Assembly (NCBI RefSeq): GCF_000952155.1
Contig: NZ_JYON01000004.1
Location: 160,267-224,266 of the forward strand
Length of the DNA stretch: 64,000 bases
Origin: Aliterella atlantica CENA595
GTDB taxonomy: Bacteria > Cyanobacteriota > Cyanobacteriia > Cyanobacteriales > Chroococcidiopsidaceae
Reading direction: 5' to 3'
Under the pieces are notes generated by a model, which saw only the letters and a program-made list of their open reading frames with translations, did not search any database and was not told the DNA's origin. Within the stretch, counting starts at the first letter, position 1, and every line of letters starts with the position of its first letter. The translations under genes were made by a program, and so were the position numbers. Of this stretch, positions 55,771-64,000 are shown piece after piece.

Positions 55771-56817
55771 ATGATTGCTCTATCTCCTACTTTGCAAGCA
55801 AGACTCTCAACACCACTAAAAATAGGCTCTTTTGAGGTCAAAAGCAGAGTATTACAATCGCCCTTATCTGGCGTAACGGATTTAGTATTTCGTCGCCTAG
55901 TGCGTCGCTATGCGCCCGATTCAATGATGTACACCGAAATGGTGAATGCAACGGGCTTGCATTACGTCAAGCAGTTGCCGAAAATTATGGAGATAGAAGC
56001 CAACGAACGACCAATTAGCATACAGCTATTTGATTGTCGTCCTGATTTTTTGGCAGAAGCCGCACAAATGGCAGTAAGAGAAGGCGCGGATACTGTAGAT
56101 ATTAATATGGGCTGCCCTGTGAATAAAATTACTAAAAATGGCGGCGGTTCTTCTTTATTGCGTCAGCCTGAAGTAGCAGAAGCAATTGTGCGAGAAGTTG
56201 TCAAAGCTGTAGATGTCCCAGTTACAGTCAAAACTCGCATCGGCTGGAATGACAGGGAAATTACAATTATAGACTTTGCCAAACGCATGGAAGATGCGGG
56301 GGCGCAAATGATTACCGTTCACGGACGTACCCGCGCCCAAGGGTACAATGGTGCAGCGAAATGGGAATGGATTGCCAAGGTGAAAGAAGTGCTAACGATT
56401 CCTGTAATTGGAAATGGTGACATTTTCTCAGTGGAAGCAGCGGTAAAGTGTTTGGAAGTGACTGCCGCAGATGGGGTAATGTGTTCGCGGGGAACTTTGG
56501 GTTATCCATTTTTGGTAGGGGAAGTTGACCATTTTCTCAAAACTGGACAATTATTAGCTCCACCTACACCCGTACAGCGTTTAGAATGCGCTAGAGAACA
56601 CTTACAGGCTTTATGGGAATATAAAGGCGATCGCGGTGTTCGTCAAGCCCGCAAGCACATGACTTGGTACGCTAAAGGTTTTAGCGGTGCGGCGGAGTTG
56701 CGCGGACAATTAAGCACAATTGAGACAGTCAACCAGGGATTAGAAATAATTGATAAAGCGATCGCCCAAATAGCTGATAGTGTCTTAATTGAGGAGGATA
56801 ATCTAGCTTTTGTTTAA
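55771..56817 (+). CDS. dusB: tRNA-dihydrouridine synthase (DusB-like)
   Basis: This flavoenzyme reduces uridine to dihydrouridine in tRNA. The 348-residue protein has the N-terminal FMN region LQSPLSGVTDLVFRRLVRRY, the catalytic Cys115 in INMGCPVNKI, and VTVKTRIGW followed by MITVHGRTRAQGY and GNGDIFS. The C-terminal helical RNA-binding domain starts near residue 255. It fits the bacterial DusB (NifR3) subfamily, which is the most common single Dus in cyanobacteria. Confidence 0.93.
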   Translation: MIALSPTLQARLSTPLKIGSFEVKSRVLQSPLSGVTDLVFRRLVRRYAPDSMMYTEMVNATGLHYVKQLPKIMEIEANERPISIQLFDCRPDFLAEAAQMAVREGADTVDINMGCPVNKITKNGGGSSLLRQPEVAEAIVREVVKAVDVPVTVKTRIGWNDREITIIDFAKRMEDAGAQMITVHGRTRAQGYNGAAKWEWIAKVKEVLTIPVIGNGDIFSVEAAVKCLEVTAADGVMCSRGTLGYPFLVGEVDHFLKTGQLLAPPTPVQRLECAREHLQALWEYKGDRGVRQARKHMTWYAKGFSGAAELRGQLSTIETVNQGLEIIDKAIAQIADSVLIEEDNLAFV

Positions 56818-56883
56818 CGAATTACCTGCAAGGTTTTCAAGCTGCTATCGGCGCATCCGCTAATAAAGCCGCCTAAGCTTAGA

Positions 56884-56918
56884 CAGTGACCAGTTACCAG
56901 TTACCAGTGACCAGTTAT
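56884..56918. repeat. Heptanucleotide repeat CAGTKAC x5
   Basis: Units CAGTGAC, CAGTTAC, CAGTTAC, CAGTGAC and CAGTTAT follow without gap. On the minus strand the array encodes the last residues (TGHW) and stop of the decarboxylase gene. The same unit occurs at 58638-58679. Confidence 0.88.
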
Positions 56919-58358
56919 AACTACTAATGTTTTAAGGCTAGAATCAGCACACCCGCTAATATACCCACCCAAGTTTTGTATTTTTTGCAGTTCAGCAATT
57001 GCTTCAACGGTAACAACTTCCCCAGGCATTAAAATTGGGATTCCTGGAGGGTAAGGACAAACTAATTCTCCGCAAATGCGATCGCACGTTTGTTCTATTG
57101 GTAAAGTTTCTGTAGGTGCATAGAACGCTTGGCGCGGCGTAATTGCTAATGGTGCAATGTTGTTGTAGGTGCGGCTTGTCACTATCTGTTTATCTTGTTT
57201 ATATTCTGTCGCCAGAGTTGTAAATGCTTGCACCAACTTCTCTATATCTGCTTCTGTATTACCCAAACTGAGAATAAATGTCAGGTTTTGCAGAGATGGT
57301 AGTTCGGCTATGACATCAAGTTCGACTAAAATCTCATCAGCAGCAAAGCCAGTTAATCCCAAACCAGAAACATTAACAGTTAGCCGCGTTTTGTCTAAAT
57401 CGACAAATTCAGGTATAGGATTATTCAGTTCTAAAACAGACAAGCCTGAAATTTGACTAATTTTACTTCTAGCTATTTCAGCTAGCTGCAAAGTGCGGGA
57501 CATGAGATGTTTTCCCTGTGTAGCCATTTGCTGACGTGCTGCATCTAAAGAAGCTAAAAGTAGGTAGCTAGGACTGGTAGATTGAACTAGCTGCAACGAT
57601 TTACTTAGCCTATCGATATCAATCCTGCTACTAGGATGAACGTGCAGCATCGAAGCTTGCGTCAATGCTCCTAATGTTTTGTGAATTGATTGTACGGTCA
57701 AGTCTGCGCCTGCTGTTAAAGCAGATTTGGGTAAATGGGGGTGAAAGGCAAAATGAGCGCCATGTGCTTCGTCTACTAATAGTGGAATATTATATTTGTG
57801 GGTAAGATTGGCAACTGCTTCTACATCTCCACAAACGCCGTTATAAGTTGGATAAACTATCATCACAGCTTTTGCGTCGGAATGTTGCTTTAAGGCAGCT
57901 TCTACGCCCTCTAGAGTCATGCTGTGAGTAATATCTAAGAGGGGGTCGTATTGGGGATTAACAAATATTGGCGTAGCTCCAGAAAGAATTAAGCCAGCGA
58001 TCGCCGATTGATGCACGTTACGCGGCAAAATAATCTTATCGCCAGCAGTGCAAGTAGCCAAAATTGCCGCTGTAATTCCGCAAGTAGAACCATTAACTAG
58101 AAACCAAGTAGAAGACGCTCCAAATGCATCTGCTGCTAGTTCTTGCGCTGCTTGAATGACACCTTGCGGCGCAAATAAATTATCTAACTCTGGTAGTTCT
58201 GGTAAATCAGCTTGAAAGACTTTCGTACCAAAACACTGTGCTAATTTTGCTGATATTCCTCGCCCTCTTTTATGTCCTGGAGTATAAAAAGGAGCATGGC
58301 TGCTACTGATATATGCTTTAAGAGCATCAAGGAGCGGTGTTTTCGCTTGGTCTAACAC
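56901..58358 (-). CDS. Orn/Lys/Arg decarboxylase-family PLP enzyme
   Basis: The 485-residue enzyme belongs to the fold-type I Orn/Lys/Arg decarboxylase family, short form. It has PFYTPGHKRGRG at the N-terminus, the Asp of DEAHGAH (Asp196) for the PLP nitrogen, and the PLP-binding Lys227 in SIHKTLGALTQAS. The C-terminal part has CPYPPGIPILMPGE. It probably decarboxylates arginine, lysine or ornithine, giving a polyamine precursor; which one cannot be told. Its last codons and stop lie in a heptanucleotide repeat, so the C-terminal residues TGHW are repeat-encoded. Confidence 0.88.
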   Translation of the reverse strand: MLDQAKTPLLDALKAYISSSHAPFYTPGHKRGRGISAKLAQCFGTKVFQADLPELPELDNLFAPQGVIQAAQELAADAFGASSTWFLVNGSTCGITAAILATCTAGDKIILPRNVHQSAIAGLILSGATPIFVNPQYDPLLDITHSMTLEGVEAALKQHSDAKAVMIVYPTYNGVCGDVEAVANLTHKYNIPLLVDEAHGAHFAFHPHLPKSALTAGADLTVQSIHKTLGALTQASMLHVHPSSRIDIDRLSKSLQLVQSTSPSYLLLASLDAARQQMATQGKHLMSRTLQLAEIARSKISQISGLSVLELNNPIPEFVDLDKTRLTVNVSGLGLTGFAADEILVELDVIAELPSLQNLTFILSLGNTEADIEKLVQAFTTLATEYKQDKQIVTSRTYNNIAPLAITPRQAFYAPTETLPIEQTCDRICGELVCPYPPGIPILMPGEVVTVEAIAELQKIQNLGGYISGCADSSLKTLVVITGHW

Positions 58359-58436
58359 GATGTAATTATTTTGAAGGATGTTTATTTATCAGTTGCTATT
58401 TAACCTTAATAGTGGAATTATTTAAGTAAGCTGATC

Positions 58437-58637
58437 GTGATCTATCCAAATCCCGGACCACTTCCCGAACCAAATCCCCAGCCACCAGTACCCGAACCCA
58501 TACCGGGACCAGCACCCGAACCCGTACCTACTCCTGCACCTCAACCAGTACCAGGACCAGTACCCGAACCAGTACCAGCACCAATACCTCAGCCCGTACC
58601 AGCACCAATACCTCAACCTATCCCTGGACCTGTTTAA
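58437..58637 (+). CDS. Proline-rich repeat small protein
   Basis: A GTG-started 66-residue frame reads IYPNPGPLPEPNPQPPVPEP and continues in P-x-P style to the end (PVPAPIPQPIPGPV). Nearly half of the residues are proline, and the rest are mainly Val, Glu, Ala, Gln and Gly. It is predicted to form a stiff polyproline II rod. There is no signal peptide. The codons vary at third positions (CCA, CCC, CCG), suggesting selection at protein level rather than simple DNA slippage. The ribosome site is weak. It ends directly at a CAGTGAC repeat. Confidence 0.5.
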   Translation: MIYPNPGPLPEPNPQPPVPEPIPGPAPEPVPTPAPQPVPGPVPEPVPAPIPQPVPAPIPQPIPGPV

Positions 58638-58679
58638 CAGTGACCAGTGACCAGTGACCAGTGACCAGTGACCAGTTAA
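58638..58679. repeat. Heptanucleotide repeat CAGTGAC x5 plus one variant
   Basis: Five exact CAGTGAC units and CAGTTAA start on the base after the stop codon of the proline-rich frame. The unit is the same as at 56884-56918; the two arrays flank the decarboxylase and the proline-rich gene in the same orientation. Confidence 0.92.
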
Positions 58680-58791
58680 TTCTTTGTTACTGCTTATATG
58701 GTCACTGAAAACCTAGGAAAAGTTGGAATTACAAATTGCTCTATTACTTTTGATATCCTAAGCTCAGGAGATATATTTGTGAACTTGTGTT

Positions 58792-59883
58792 ATGCTCAGA
58801 GCCGGAATTGTCGGACTTCCTAATGTCGGAAAATCAACTTTATTTAACGCTTTGGTGGCTAATGCCAAAGCTGAAGCTGCCAATTTCCCTTTCTGTACGA
58901 TTGAACCAAATGTTGGTGTTGTATCTGTACCAGACGAGCGATTGCAGGTTTTAGCTGATATTTCTAATTCAGCGCAAATTGTTCCTACTCGGATTGAATT
59001 TGTCGATATTGCAGGCTTGGTTAAAGGTGCAAGTCAAGGTGAAGGACTAGGCAATCAATTTTTGTCTCATATCCGCGAAGTAGATGCGATCGTTCATGTG
59101 GTACGTTGTTTTGAGAATGACGATATTATCCACGTAGCAGGTTCGGTAGACCCAGCAAGAGATATTGAAATCATCAATTTGGAGTTAGCTTTAGCTGATT
59201 TAGGTCAAATTGAACGCAAAATAGACCGCACTCGCAAGCAAGCACGCGCTAGCAAAGAAGCACAAGCTGAATTAACTGTCTTAGAGAAATTAAGCGCAGC
59301 TTTGAACGAAGGGAAACCAGTGCGTCAAGTAAGTTTATCTGAGGAAGAATCGGAGGTAATTCAAGGATTAGGTTTACTAACTGATAAGCCAGTAATTTAC
59401 GCAGCTAATGTATCTGAGGAAGAATTAGCAACTGGTAATCAATGGGTAGAACAAGTAAGAGCAATTGCGGCTGTTGAAAAGGCTCAAGTTGTGGTAGTTT
59501 CTGCTCAAGTAGAAGCAGAATTAGTTGAATTACCAGATGAAGATAGAGCCGATTTTCTTGCATCTTTAGGTGTAGAAGAAGGCGGATTGAAGTCTTTAAT
59601 TCGTGCTACTTACGAGCTTTTAGGTTTACGGACATATTTTACAGCAGGACCAAAAGAAACTCGCGCGTGGACTATCAACGCAGGAATGCTAGCGCCGCAA
59701 GCAGCAGGAGTAATTCACTCAGATTTTGAGCGGGGTTTTATTCGTGCTGAAACTGTGGCTTATAAAGATTTGGTAGCAAATAAATCGATGAGTGCAGCCA
59801 AAGAAAAAGGCTTGGTTCGCAGCGAAGGTAAAGAGTACGTAGTCCAGGAAGGTGATGTATTGCTATTTAGATTTAACGTGTAG
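58792..59883 (+). CDS. ychF: Redox-regulated P-loop NTPase YchF
   Basis: YchF/OLA1 is a universal Obg-family P-loop protein that prefers ATP and binds ribosomes. The 363-residue protein has G1 GLPNVGKS (residues 8-15), the switch region [17 protein letters not shown] and the altered G4 motif NVSE, which explains the loss of GTP specificity. The C-terminal TGS domain has [11 protein letters not shown] and the terminal DVLLFRFNV. Length and start are standard. Confidence 0.96.
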   Translation: MLRAGIVGLPNVGKSTLFNALVANAKAEAANFPFCTIEPNVGVVSVPDERLQVLADISNSAQIVPTRIEFVDIAGLVKGASQGEGLGNQFLSHIREVDAIVHVVRCFENDDIIHVAGSVDPARDIEIINLELALADLGQIERKIDRTRKQARASKEAQAELTVLEKLSAALNEGKPVRQVSLSEEESEVIQGLGLLTDKPVIYAANVSEEELATGNQWVEQVRAIAAVEKAQVVVVSAQVEAELVELPDEDRADFLASLGVEEGGLKSLIRATYELLGLRTYFTAGPKETRAWTINAGMLAPQAAGVIHSDFERGFIRAETVAYKDLVANKSMSAAKEKGLVRSEGKEYVVQEGDVLLFRFNV

Positions 59884-59934
59884 TAAAGAACTTATAGCAT
59901 CTTAATAGTCCTAAACACGTACACAATCTACACG

Positions 59935-59957
59935 AACTAGCGCCACTGGCGTTAGTT
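59935..59957 (+). terminator. Hairpin downstream of ychF
   Basis: AACTAGCGCC pairs with GGCGTTAGTT (one G-U pair) around ACT. The T tail is weak (TATGCTT), so its use as a terminator is probable but not certain. Confidence 0.55.
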
Positions 59958-60368
59958 TATGCTTGCTGAAAGCTTAATAAAATCTAAATTTAACGGCTAC
60001 TACCTCTCTAGAAATACTTTGGCTTCCTACTAAAGTTATATTCTTATCCTGAGCGGGTGTAATCGATCCCTATGCAATTAGCCCAATTAGAGGCTGGCAA
60101 TCAGTAAACATCTTGCATAAGTTTATAATTCGACGGACAAGGAAGACAAGGAGGAGTTCGGAAGAAGATAGGATTGTTAATTTTATTGAGTCTTGCCTAC
60201 TTTTGCAAAAAGTCTAATTAAACCAGAAGCGCTTTTTCCCAATTCCAGCATTAGCTGCAATAATGCCAACAAGCTAAAAACAGTTTCACCTGCGGATTCA
60301 AAAAGCAATACAGCTTACAAAACTTAATTGCACTCCAGCTAAAAATTTCATCTTGCAGTCTCTAACGT
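59958..60368. other. Intergenic region before the hybrid kinase
   Basis: About 410 bases hold no supportable gene or RNA. It should contain the promoter of the hybrid histidine kinase operon. A purine-rich tract (GGACAAGGAAGACAAGGAGG, near 60135-60154) is notable but unexplained. Confidence 0.4.
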
Positions 60369-63300
60369 ATGCTCATGTCTCGCCCAGTTCAAACGCTACT
60401 GCTGATTGAATCCTTCTTGCCCGATCGCGAACTGTATAAATGCTATCTGCTGTCTGATTCAACTTATAATTACCAATTATTGGAAGCAGATTCAGTCTTA
60501 ACAGGGCTAGAACTGTGTCGGACACAAAAAATTGATGCCATTTTGATCGATTATTTGCTGCCTGATGCTGATGGCTTACAGTTCTTAGAATTGCTCCACG
60601 CGCAGAGTAATATCGAGCGTCCGCCTGTAGTAATGGTGACAGGACAAGGCAACGAAGCGATCGCAGTTCGAGCAATTAAGCTAGGTGCAGAAGATTATTT
60701 AGTCAAACAGCGTCTTACCCCAGAAATATTGCAGTTTACGATGCGAAGCGCAATTGAGAACGCGCGACTGCGACTGCAACTGAGGCAAAGTGACGATCGC
60801 TTTCGGGTGTCGCTGGAGAATATGCTGGACTCCTTTGGCATTTACTCAGCGATGCGCGATGAATCGGGGCAAATTGTCGACTTTCGTTTTGATTACCTCA
60901 ATGCCGCAGCCTTAGAAAGCAATCAGATGACACAGGCTGACTTAGGTAAAACACTATGTCAAGTCTTGCCAGCACACCGAGAGACAGGCTTATTTCAGGA
61001 ATACTGCCGCGTCGTAGAAACTGGAGAACCCTTAATTAAGGAAGACCTAATTTATAGCGATGTCTTTGGCACTGAGCGTCTTACCAGAGCTTACGACTTA
61101 CGTGTTGCTAAGTTGGGAGATGGAATTGTCGCATCTTGGCGAGATGTCACAGCACGCAAACAAGCTGAAATCGCGCTTCACCAAGCAAATAAGCGGATTG
61201 TCAAGATATGGGAAAGCATGACCGATGCCTATATCATGCTCGATCGCGAGTGGCGAATTGTCTACGCCAATCCAGTTGCCACCCAAGTAATTCGCCAATT
61301 GACACATCAGGAAGCAGCAGAATTTTTGGGCAAAACCCACTGGGAAGTTTTTCCTTGGTCGGTTGGTCAAATCGTCGAACAAAACTATCGCAGGGCAATG
61401 GCACAGCAGGTTGCAATCCACTTTGAACTATTGTACGAGCCAAGCGAAGATTGGTTTGAAATTCATGCCTATCCTGCCTCCGAAGGCTTAGGAATCTACT
61501 TTCGTGACATTAGCGATCGCAAACGGGACGAACAACGCTTGCGCGAATCTCAAGAGCAGTTGCAATTAGGAATTCAAGTAGCAGGTGTTGCCCTAGCAAG
61601 ATTTGATTACGCCTCAAATACCGTTGCGCTTTCGCCTGAAGCTGCTGCTTTATACGGGATTTCCTCAGATGCAACAATCGTTACGCGCGATCGCCTCCAT
61701 GCCACATTTCACCCTGACGAGCGGACAATGCTAGCGCAAATCATCGAGCAGGTCATCGATCCCGCAGGTTCGGGGTGGTTTACCCTCGACCACCGCGTAG
61801 TTTGGCAAAATGGCGAAGTGCGGTGGTTGAGCGTGCAAAAAAAAGTATTTTTCGATTCCAGCAACAGCCCGCGCCCAGACTATGCGATTTTAGCAGCGAT
61901 CGATATTACCGATCGCAAACATTATGAAGCAACAATTCAGCAACAATTAGCGCAAATAGAAGCGATTTATACCAGTGCGCCGATTGGCTTGTGCTTTTTA
62001 GACCGAGAACTAAGATTCGTACAACTAAACGAGCGCCTAGCACAAATTAATGGCTTGTCTGTGTCCGAACATTTGGGCAGAACCGTACAAGAAGTTTTAC
62101 CGGAACTTGCAGCAGTTCAAGCACAGATCTTCGAGCAAGTGTTGCAAACAGGCATCCCCGTTTTGGATGTTGAAGTTCAGGGGACAACTCCAGCGCAACC
62201 AGATATAGAGCGCTACTGGCTAGTCAACTATTACCCGTTGATTGCAGTAGACGCACAGATCCTCGGCATCAATATTATGGTGCAGGAAATTACCGAGCGC
62301 AAACGAGATGAAATTGAGCGCAATCGGTTGTTAGCAGCAGCAGAAGCCGCACGCGCGGAAGCAGAAGAGGCAAACCGCAGTAAAGATGATTTTGTTGCCG
62401 TCATCGCCCACGAACTGCGATCGCCCCTTAACTCAATCGCAGGCTGGGCAAAACTGCTGCAAACCCGCAAGTTTGACGAAGCAACGCAGGCAAAAGCACT
62501 CGATACGATTTGGCGCAATACCCAAACGCAGGTGCAACTAATTGAAGACTTGCTCGACATTTCGCGGATGGTAAGAGGTAGCTTGCATCTGACGCTAGCG
62601 CCAGTGAATTTAGCAACGGTAATTGAATCGGCGATTGACATAGTGCTACCTCAAGCACAAGCCAAACATATTGAGCTAAATTCCCAGATCGTAGGACAAC
62701 CTCTAGTTTCCGGTGACTTAAACCGTCTCCAGCAAATTGTTGTGAATCTTCTGACTAATGCAATTAAGTTCACACCACAGCAGGGGCGAGTTGAGATCGA
62801 GCTAAAACAAGTAGACGAGCAAGTGCAACTGCGTGTCAGCGATACTGGAAAAGGCATTGCACCTGAGTTCTTGCCTCAGATATTCGAGCGATTCAGCCAA
62901 GGGCAGAAAAATACAAACTCGAAAGATGGGTTGGGATTGGGGCTTGCGATCGTCAAACACTTGGTCGAACTCCACCAAGGGACGATCGCCCCAGAAAGTG
63001 CAGGCATCGGGCAAGGAGCAACTTTTACGGTGCGATTGCCGCTATTAAGTGCGCCTGCGATGCCACAAAAGCCAAACCTCCCAGGCAAGCTTGACAAAAT
63101 TCGCGTGCTTGCGGTTGATGACGAACCTGATATGCTCGATCTAATTACCTTTGTGTTGCAGGAAGCAGGAGCAGAAGTGCAAGCGGTAACTACAATTGCT
63201 GCGGCGCTGGAAAGCTTGAGCCAGTTCAAACCAGACATTTTAATTTCTGACATTGCCATGCCAGACGGCAATGGTTATGAGTTGGTGCAGCAGATGAAAT

Positions 63301-63476
63301 CGCAGCTTGAGGGCAATATTCCCGCGATCGCGCTTACTGCCTATGCTAGTGCAACTTATGAAGAGCGATCGCGCCAAGCTGGATTTGACCGTCACCTCAG
63401 CAAACCCGTCGAGCCAGAAGTATTGGTGTCCGCGATTATTAACCTCTTGCACGAAAAGAGCAATTCCTCATGCTAA
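60369..63476 (+). CDS. Hybrid histidine kinase: REC-PAS(4)-HisKA-HATPase-REC
   Basis: The 1035-residue soluble protein starts with a receiver domain (phosphoacceptor Asp61 in AILIDYLLPD). About four PAS-like domains follow (~135-265, 270-390, 395-515, 525-645); the words RKQAEI, RKRDEQ, RKHYEA and RKRDEI mark the ends of PAC segments. The HisKA domain has His681 in VIAHELRSPLNS. The ATPase has NLLTNAIKFT, DTGKGIAP and GLGLGLAIV. A second receiver has VDDEPDMLD, Asp961 in LISDIAMPDG and LSKPVEP. All catalytic residues are present. The next sensor gene overlaps its end by seven bases. Confidence 0.93.
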   Translation: MLMSRPVQTLLLIESFLPDRELYKCYLLSDSTYNYQLLEADSVLTGLELCRTQKIDAILIDYLLPDADGLQFLELLHAQSNIERPPVVMVTGQGNEAIAVRAIKLGAEDYLVKQRLTPEILQFTMRSAIENARLRLQLRQSDDRFRVSLENMLDSFGIYSAMRDESGQIVDFRFDYLNAAALESNQMTQADLGKTLCQVLPAHRETGLFQEYCRVVETGEPLIKEDLIYSDVFGTERLTRAYDLRVAKLGDGIVASWRDVTARKQAEIALHQANKRIVKIWESMTDAYIMLDREWRIVYANPVATQVIRQLTHQEAAEFLGKTHWEVFPWSVGQIVEQNYRRAMAQQVAIHFELLYEPSEDWFEIHAYPASEGLGIYFRDISDRKRDEQRLRESQEQLQLGIQVAGVALARFDYASNTVALSPEAAALYGISSDATIVTRDRLHATFHPDERTMLAQIIEQVIDPAGSGWFTLDHRVVWQNGEVRWLSVQKKVFFDSSNSPRPDYAILAAIDITDRKHYEATIQQQLAQIEAIYTSAPIGLCFLDRELRFVQLNERLAQINGLSVSEHLGRTVQEVLPELAAVQAQIFEQVLQTGIPVLDVEVQGTTPAQPDIERYWLVNYYPLIAVDAQILGINIMVQEITERKRDEIERNRLLAAAEAARAEAEEANRSKDDFVAVIAHELRSPLNSIAGWAKLLQTRKFDEATQAKALDTIWRNTQTQVQLIEDLLDISRMVRGSLHLTLAPVNLATVIESAIDIVLPQAQAKHIELNSQIVGQPLVSGDLNRLQQIVVNLLTNAIKFTPQQGRVEIELKQVDEQVQLRVSDTGKGIAPEFLPQIFERFSQGQKNTNSKDGLGLGLAIVKHLVELHQGTIAPESAGIGQGATFTVRLPLLSAPAMPQKPNLPGKLDKIRVLAVDDEPDMLDLITFVLQEAGAEVQAVTTIAAALESLSQFKPDILISDIAMPDGNGYELVQQMKSQLEGNIPAIALTAYASATYEERSRQAGFDRHLSKPVEPEVLVSAIINLLHEKSNSSC

Positions 63477-63895
63477 TTGTTGCCTTGGCGATCGTTTCAG
63501 TTATTGCTGTCTTATTGCTGGTAGCGTTGCTATTAGTAGTGAGGCAAAGTAAGCTGAAATTCCAGCAGATGGATAAAGAGCAAGCTGCTACTACGATCGC
63601 TCTGCAACAGAGCCATTCCCGATTCCAGCAACTCGCCGCCAATATTCCAGGGGCAATCGATCGGGATGTCATGCACGCCGACGGCAGCGATACATCGATC
63701 TATACTAGCGATCGCTTTTGGGAAGAGCAGACGCGGATGGCAACTGAAGCCGCCGATTTAGGGATGTGGTTCTGGAATATCCCCCAAAATGAATTGGTGT
63801 GGACAGATCGCTGTAAAGCATTATTTGGGATTGCGCCAACAGAGCAAATGACCTACGAAAAATTTCTCAATGCCGAGCCTATCCCACTAATATAA
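63470..63895 (+). pseudogene. Sensor protein with PAS domain, cut short by an insertion sequence
   Basis: The ATG overlaps the preceding kinase end by seven bases, so the gene was the second of a coupled operon. It encodes an N-terminal membrane helix (IVALAIVSVIAVLLLVALLL), a coiled coil (~25-55) and the start of a PAS domain (AADLGMWFWNIPQNELVW then DRCKALFGI). The match breaks after KFLNA, where family members continue with a His-Pro-Asp-Asp type segment. The six odd codons EPIPLI and the stop belong to the insertion sequence. The kinase part was presumably on the far side, outside the window. Confidence 0.8.
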
Positions 63896-64000
63896 AAATC
63901 TGAGCTAGAATCAACGTAAAGGAGAAATAGACAGAACAAAGAAGAAGGAAAATGGCAGGTAGGTTTGAGGGGTTGAGCGACTTGGAATGGAAGTTATTTG
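63875..64000 (+). mobile_element. Left end of an insertion sequence (IS5-like), truncated by window end
   Basis: The left boundary is placed at about 63875 (GAGCCTATCCC), where the PAS reading frame loses family similarity. A transposase-like frame begins 77 bases inside. The terminal inverted repeat and target duplication cannot be checked because the right end is outside. Confidence 0.6.
63952..64000 (+). CDS. Transposase, first 16 residues (partial)
   Basis: MAGRFEGLSDLEWKLF follows an AAGGAA ribosome site. This start resembles transposases of cyanobacterial IS5-type elements as I recall them (xGxFEGLSDxEWKLF). The frame is open to the window end. Family assignment rests on only 16 residues plus the gene disruption just upstream. 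Confidence 0.6.
   Translation, partial: MAGRFEGLSDLEWKLF

Noticed and set aside
58422..58616. Trp/Tyr-rich minus-strand frame of 64 codons
   Set aside because: It is the antisense reading of the proline-rich repeat; CCN codons give the W/Y/G-rich peptide automatically.
56884..58679. CRISPR array
   Set aside because: The tandem units are 7 bases long without spacers; no repeat-spacer pattern or cas gene exists in the window.

Overview
The window is chromosomal DNA from a cyanobacterium. The evidence is a gene for allophycocyanin B (apcD), a 31-residue cytochrome b6f subunit (petL), sulfolipid synthesis genes (sqdX, sqdB), beta-carotene hydroxylase (crtR), ycf46 and ycf35, and several small families known mainly from cyanobacteria. 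The HIP1 octamer GCGATCGC is very frequent, and heptanucleotide tandem repeats of the kind found in filamentous and Chroococcidiopsis-like cyanobacteria are present. The genus cannot be fixed from this sequence alone.

Layout. 1-8.2 kb: 3' end of radA, a secreted glycosidase-like protein, the sulfolipid pair sqdX/sqdB, and a ribbon-helix-helix-like gene, ycf46 and ycf35 in one direction. 8.5-14 kb: one 1835-residue signalling protein (Ser/Thr kinase, ATPase, GAF, PAS, GGDEF). 14.3-27.7 kb: ordinary housekeeping genes (asnS, an anti-sigma-type kinase, rlmD, apcD, a GT4 glycosyltransferase, an EamA exporter, sppA, aroH, crtR, pyk). 27.7-41.2 kb: tRNA-Pro(GGG), a two-gene unit of very small proteins, a secreted metallophosphoesterase, a B12-binding radical SAM enzyme, an alcohol dehydrogenase/manA/SDR/SDR cluster, petL, aroB and fmdAB. 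41.2-46.2 kb: a complete urea/short-amide ABC transporter (urtABCDE), convergent with fmdAB and preceded by a perfect NtcA-type palindrome. 46.7-51.1 kb: a decaying kdp potassium-pump operon. 51.8-60 kb: small membrane proteins, a kinase with WD40 repeats, dusB, an Orn/Lys/Arg-type decarboxylase, a proline-rich small protein and ychF. 60.4-64 kb: a hybrid histidine kinase and a second sensor gene that is cut short by an insertion sequence running off the window end.

How genes work together. fmdA (formamidase), fmdB and urtABCDE form a plausible nitrogen-scavenging module that takes up urea or short amides and releases ammonia; no urease genes are in the window. sqdB makes UDP-sulfoquinovose and sqdX transfers it to diacylglycerol. 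The kdp operon keeps open kdpA and kdpB frames, but KdpB has lost the phosphorylated aspartate and other catalytic residues, and kdpC is broken by a stop, a deletion and frameshifts. The pump is therefore predicted to be dead.

The strongest points for follow-up are the inactivated KdpB/KdpC, the NtcA box and intercistronic palindrome of the urt operon, the unannotated-size petL and DUF6888-like genes, the structured ycf46-ycf35 spacer, and the habit of heptanucleotide repeats to sit at, and in two cases encode, the 3' ends of genes.
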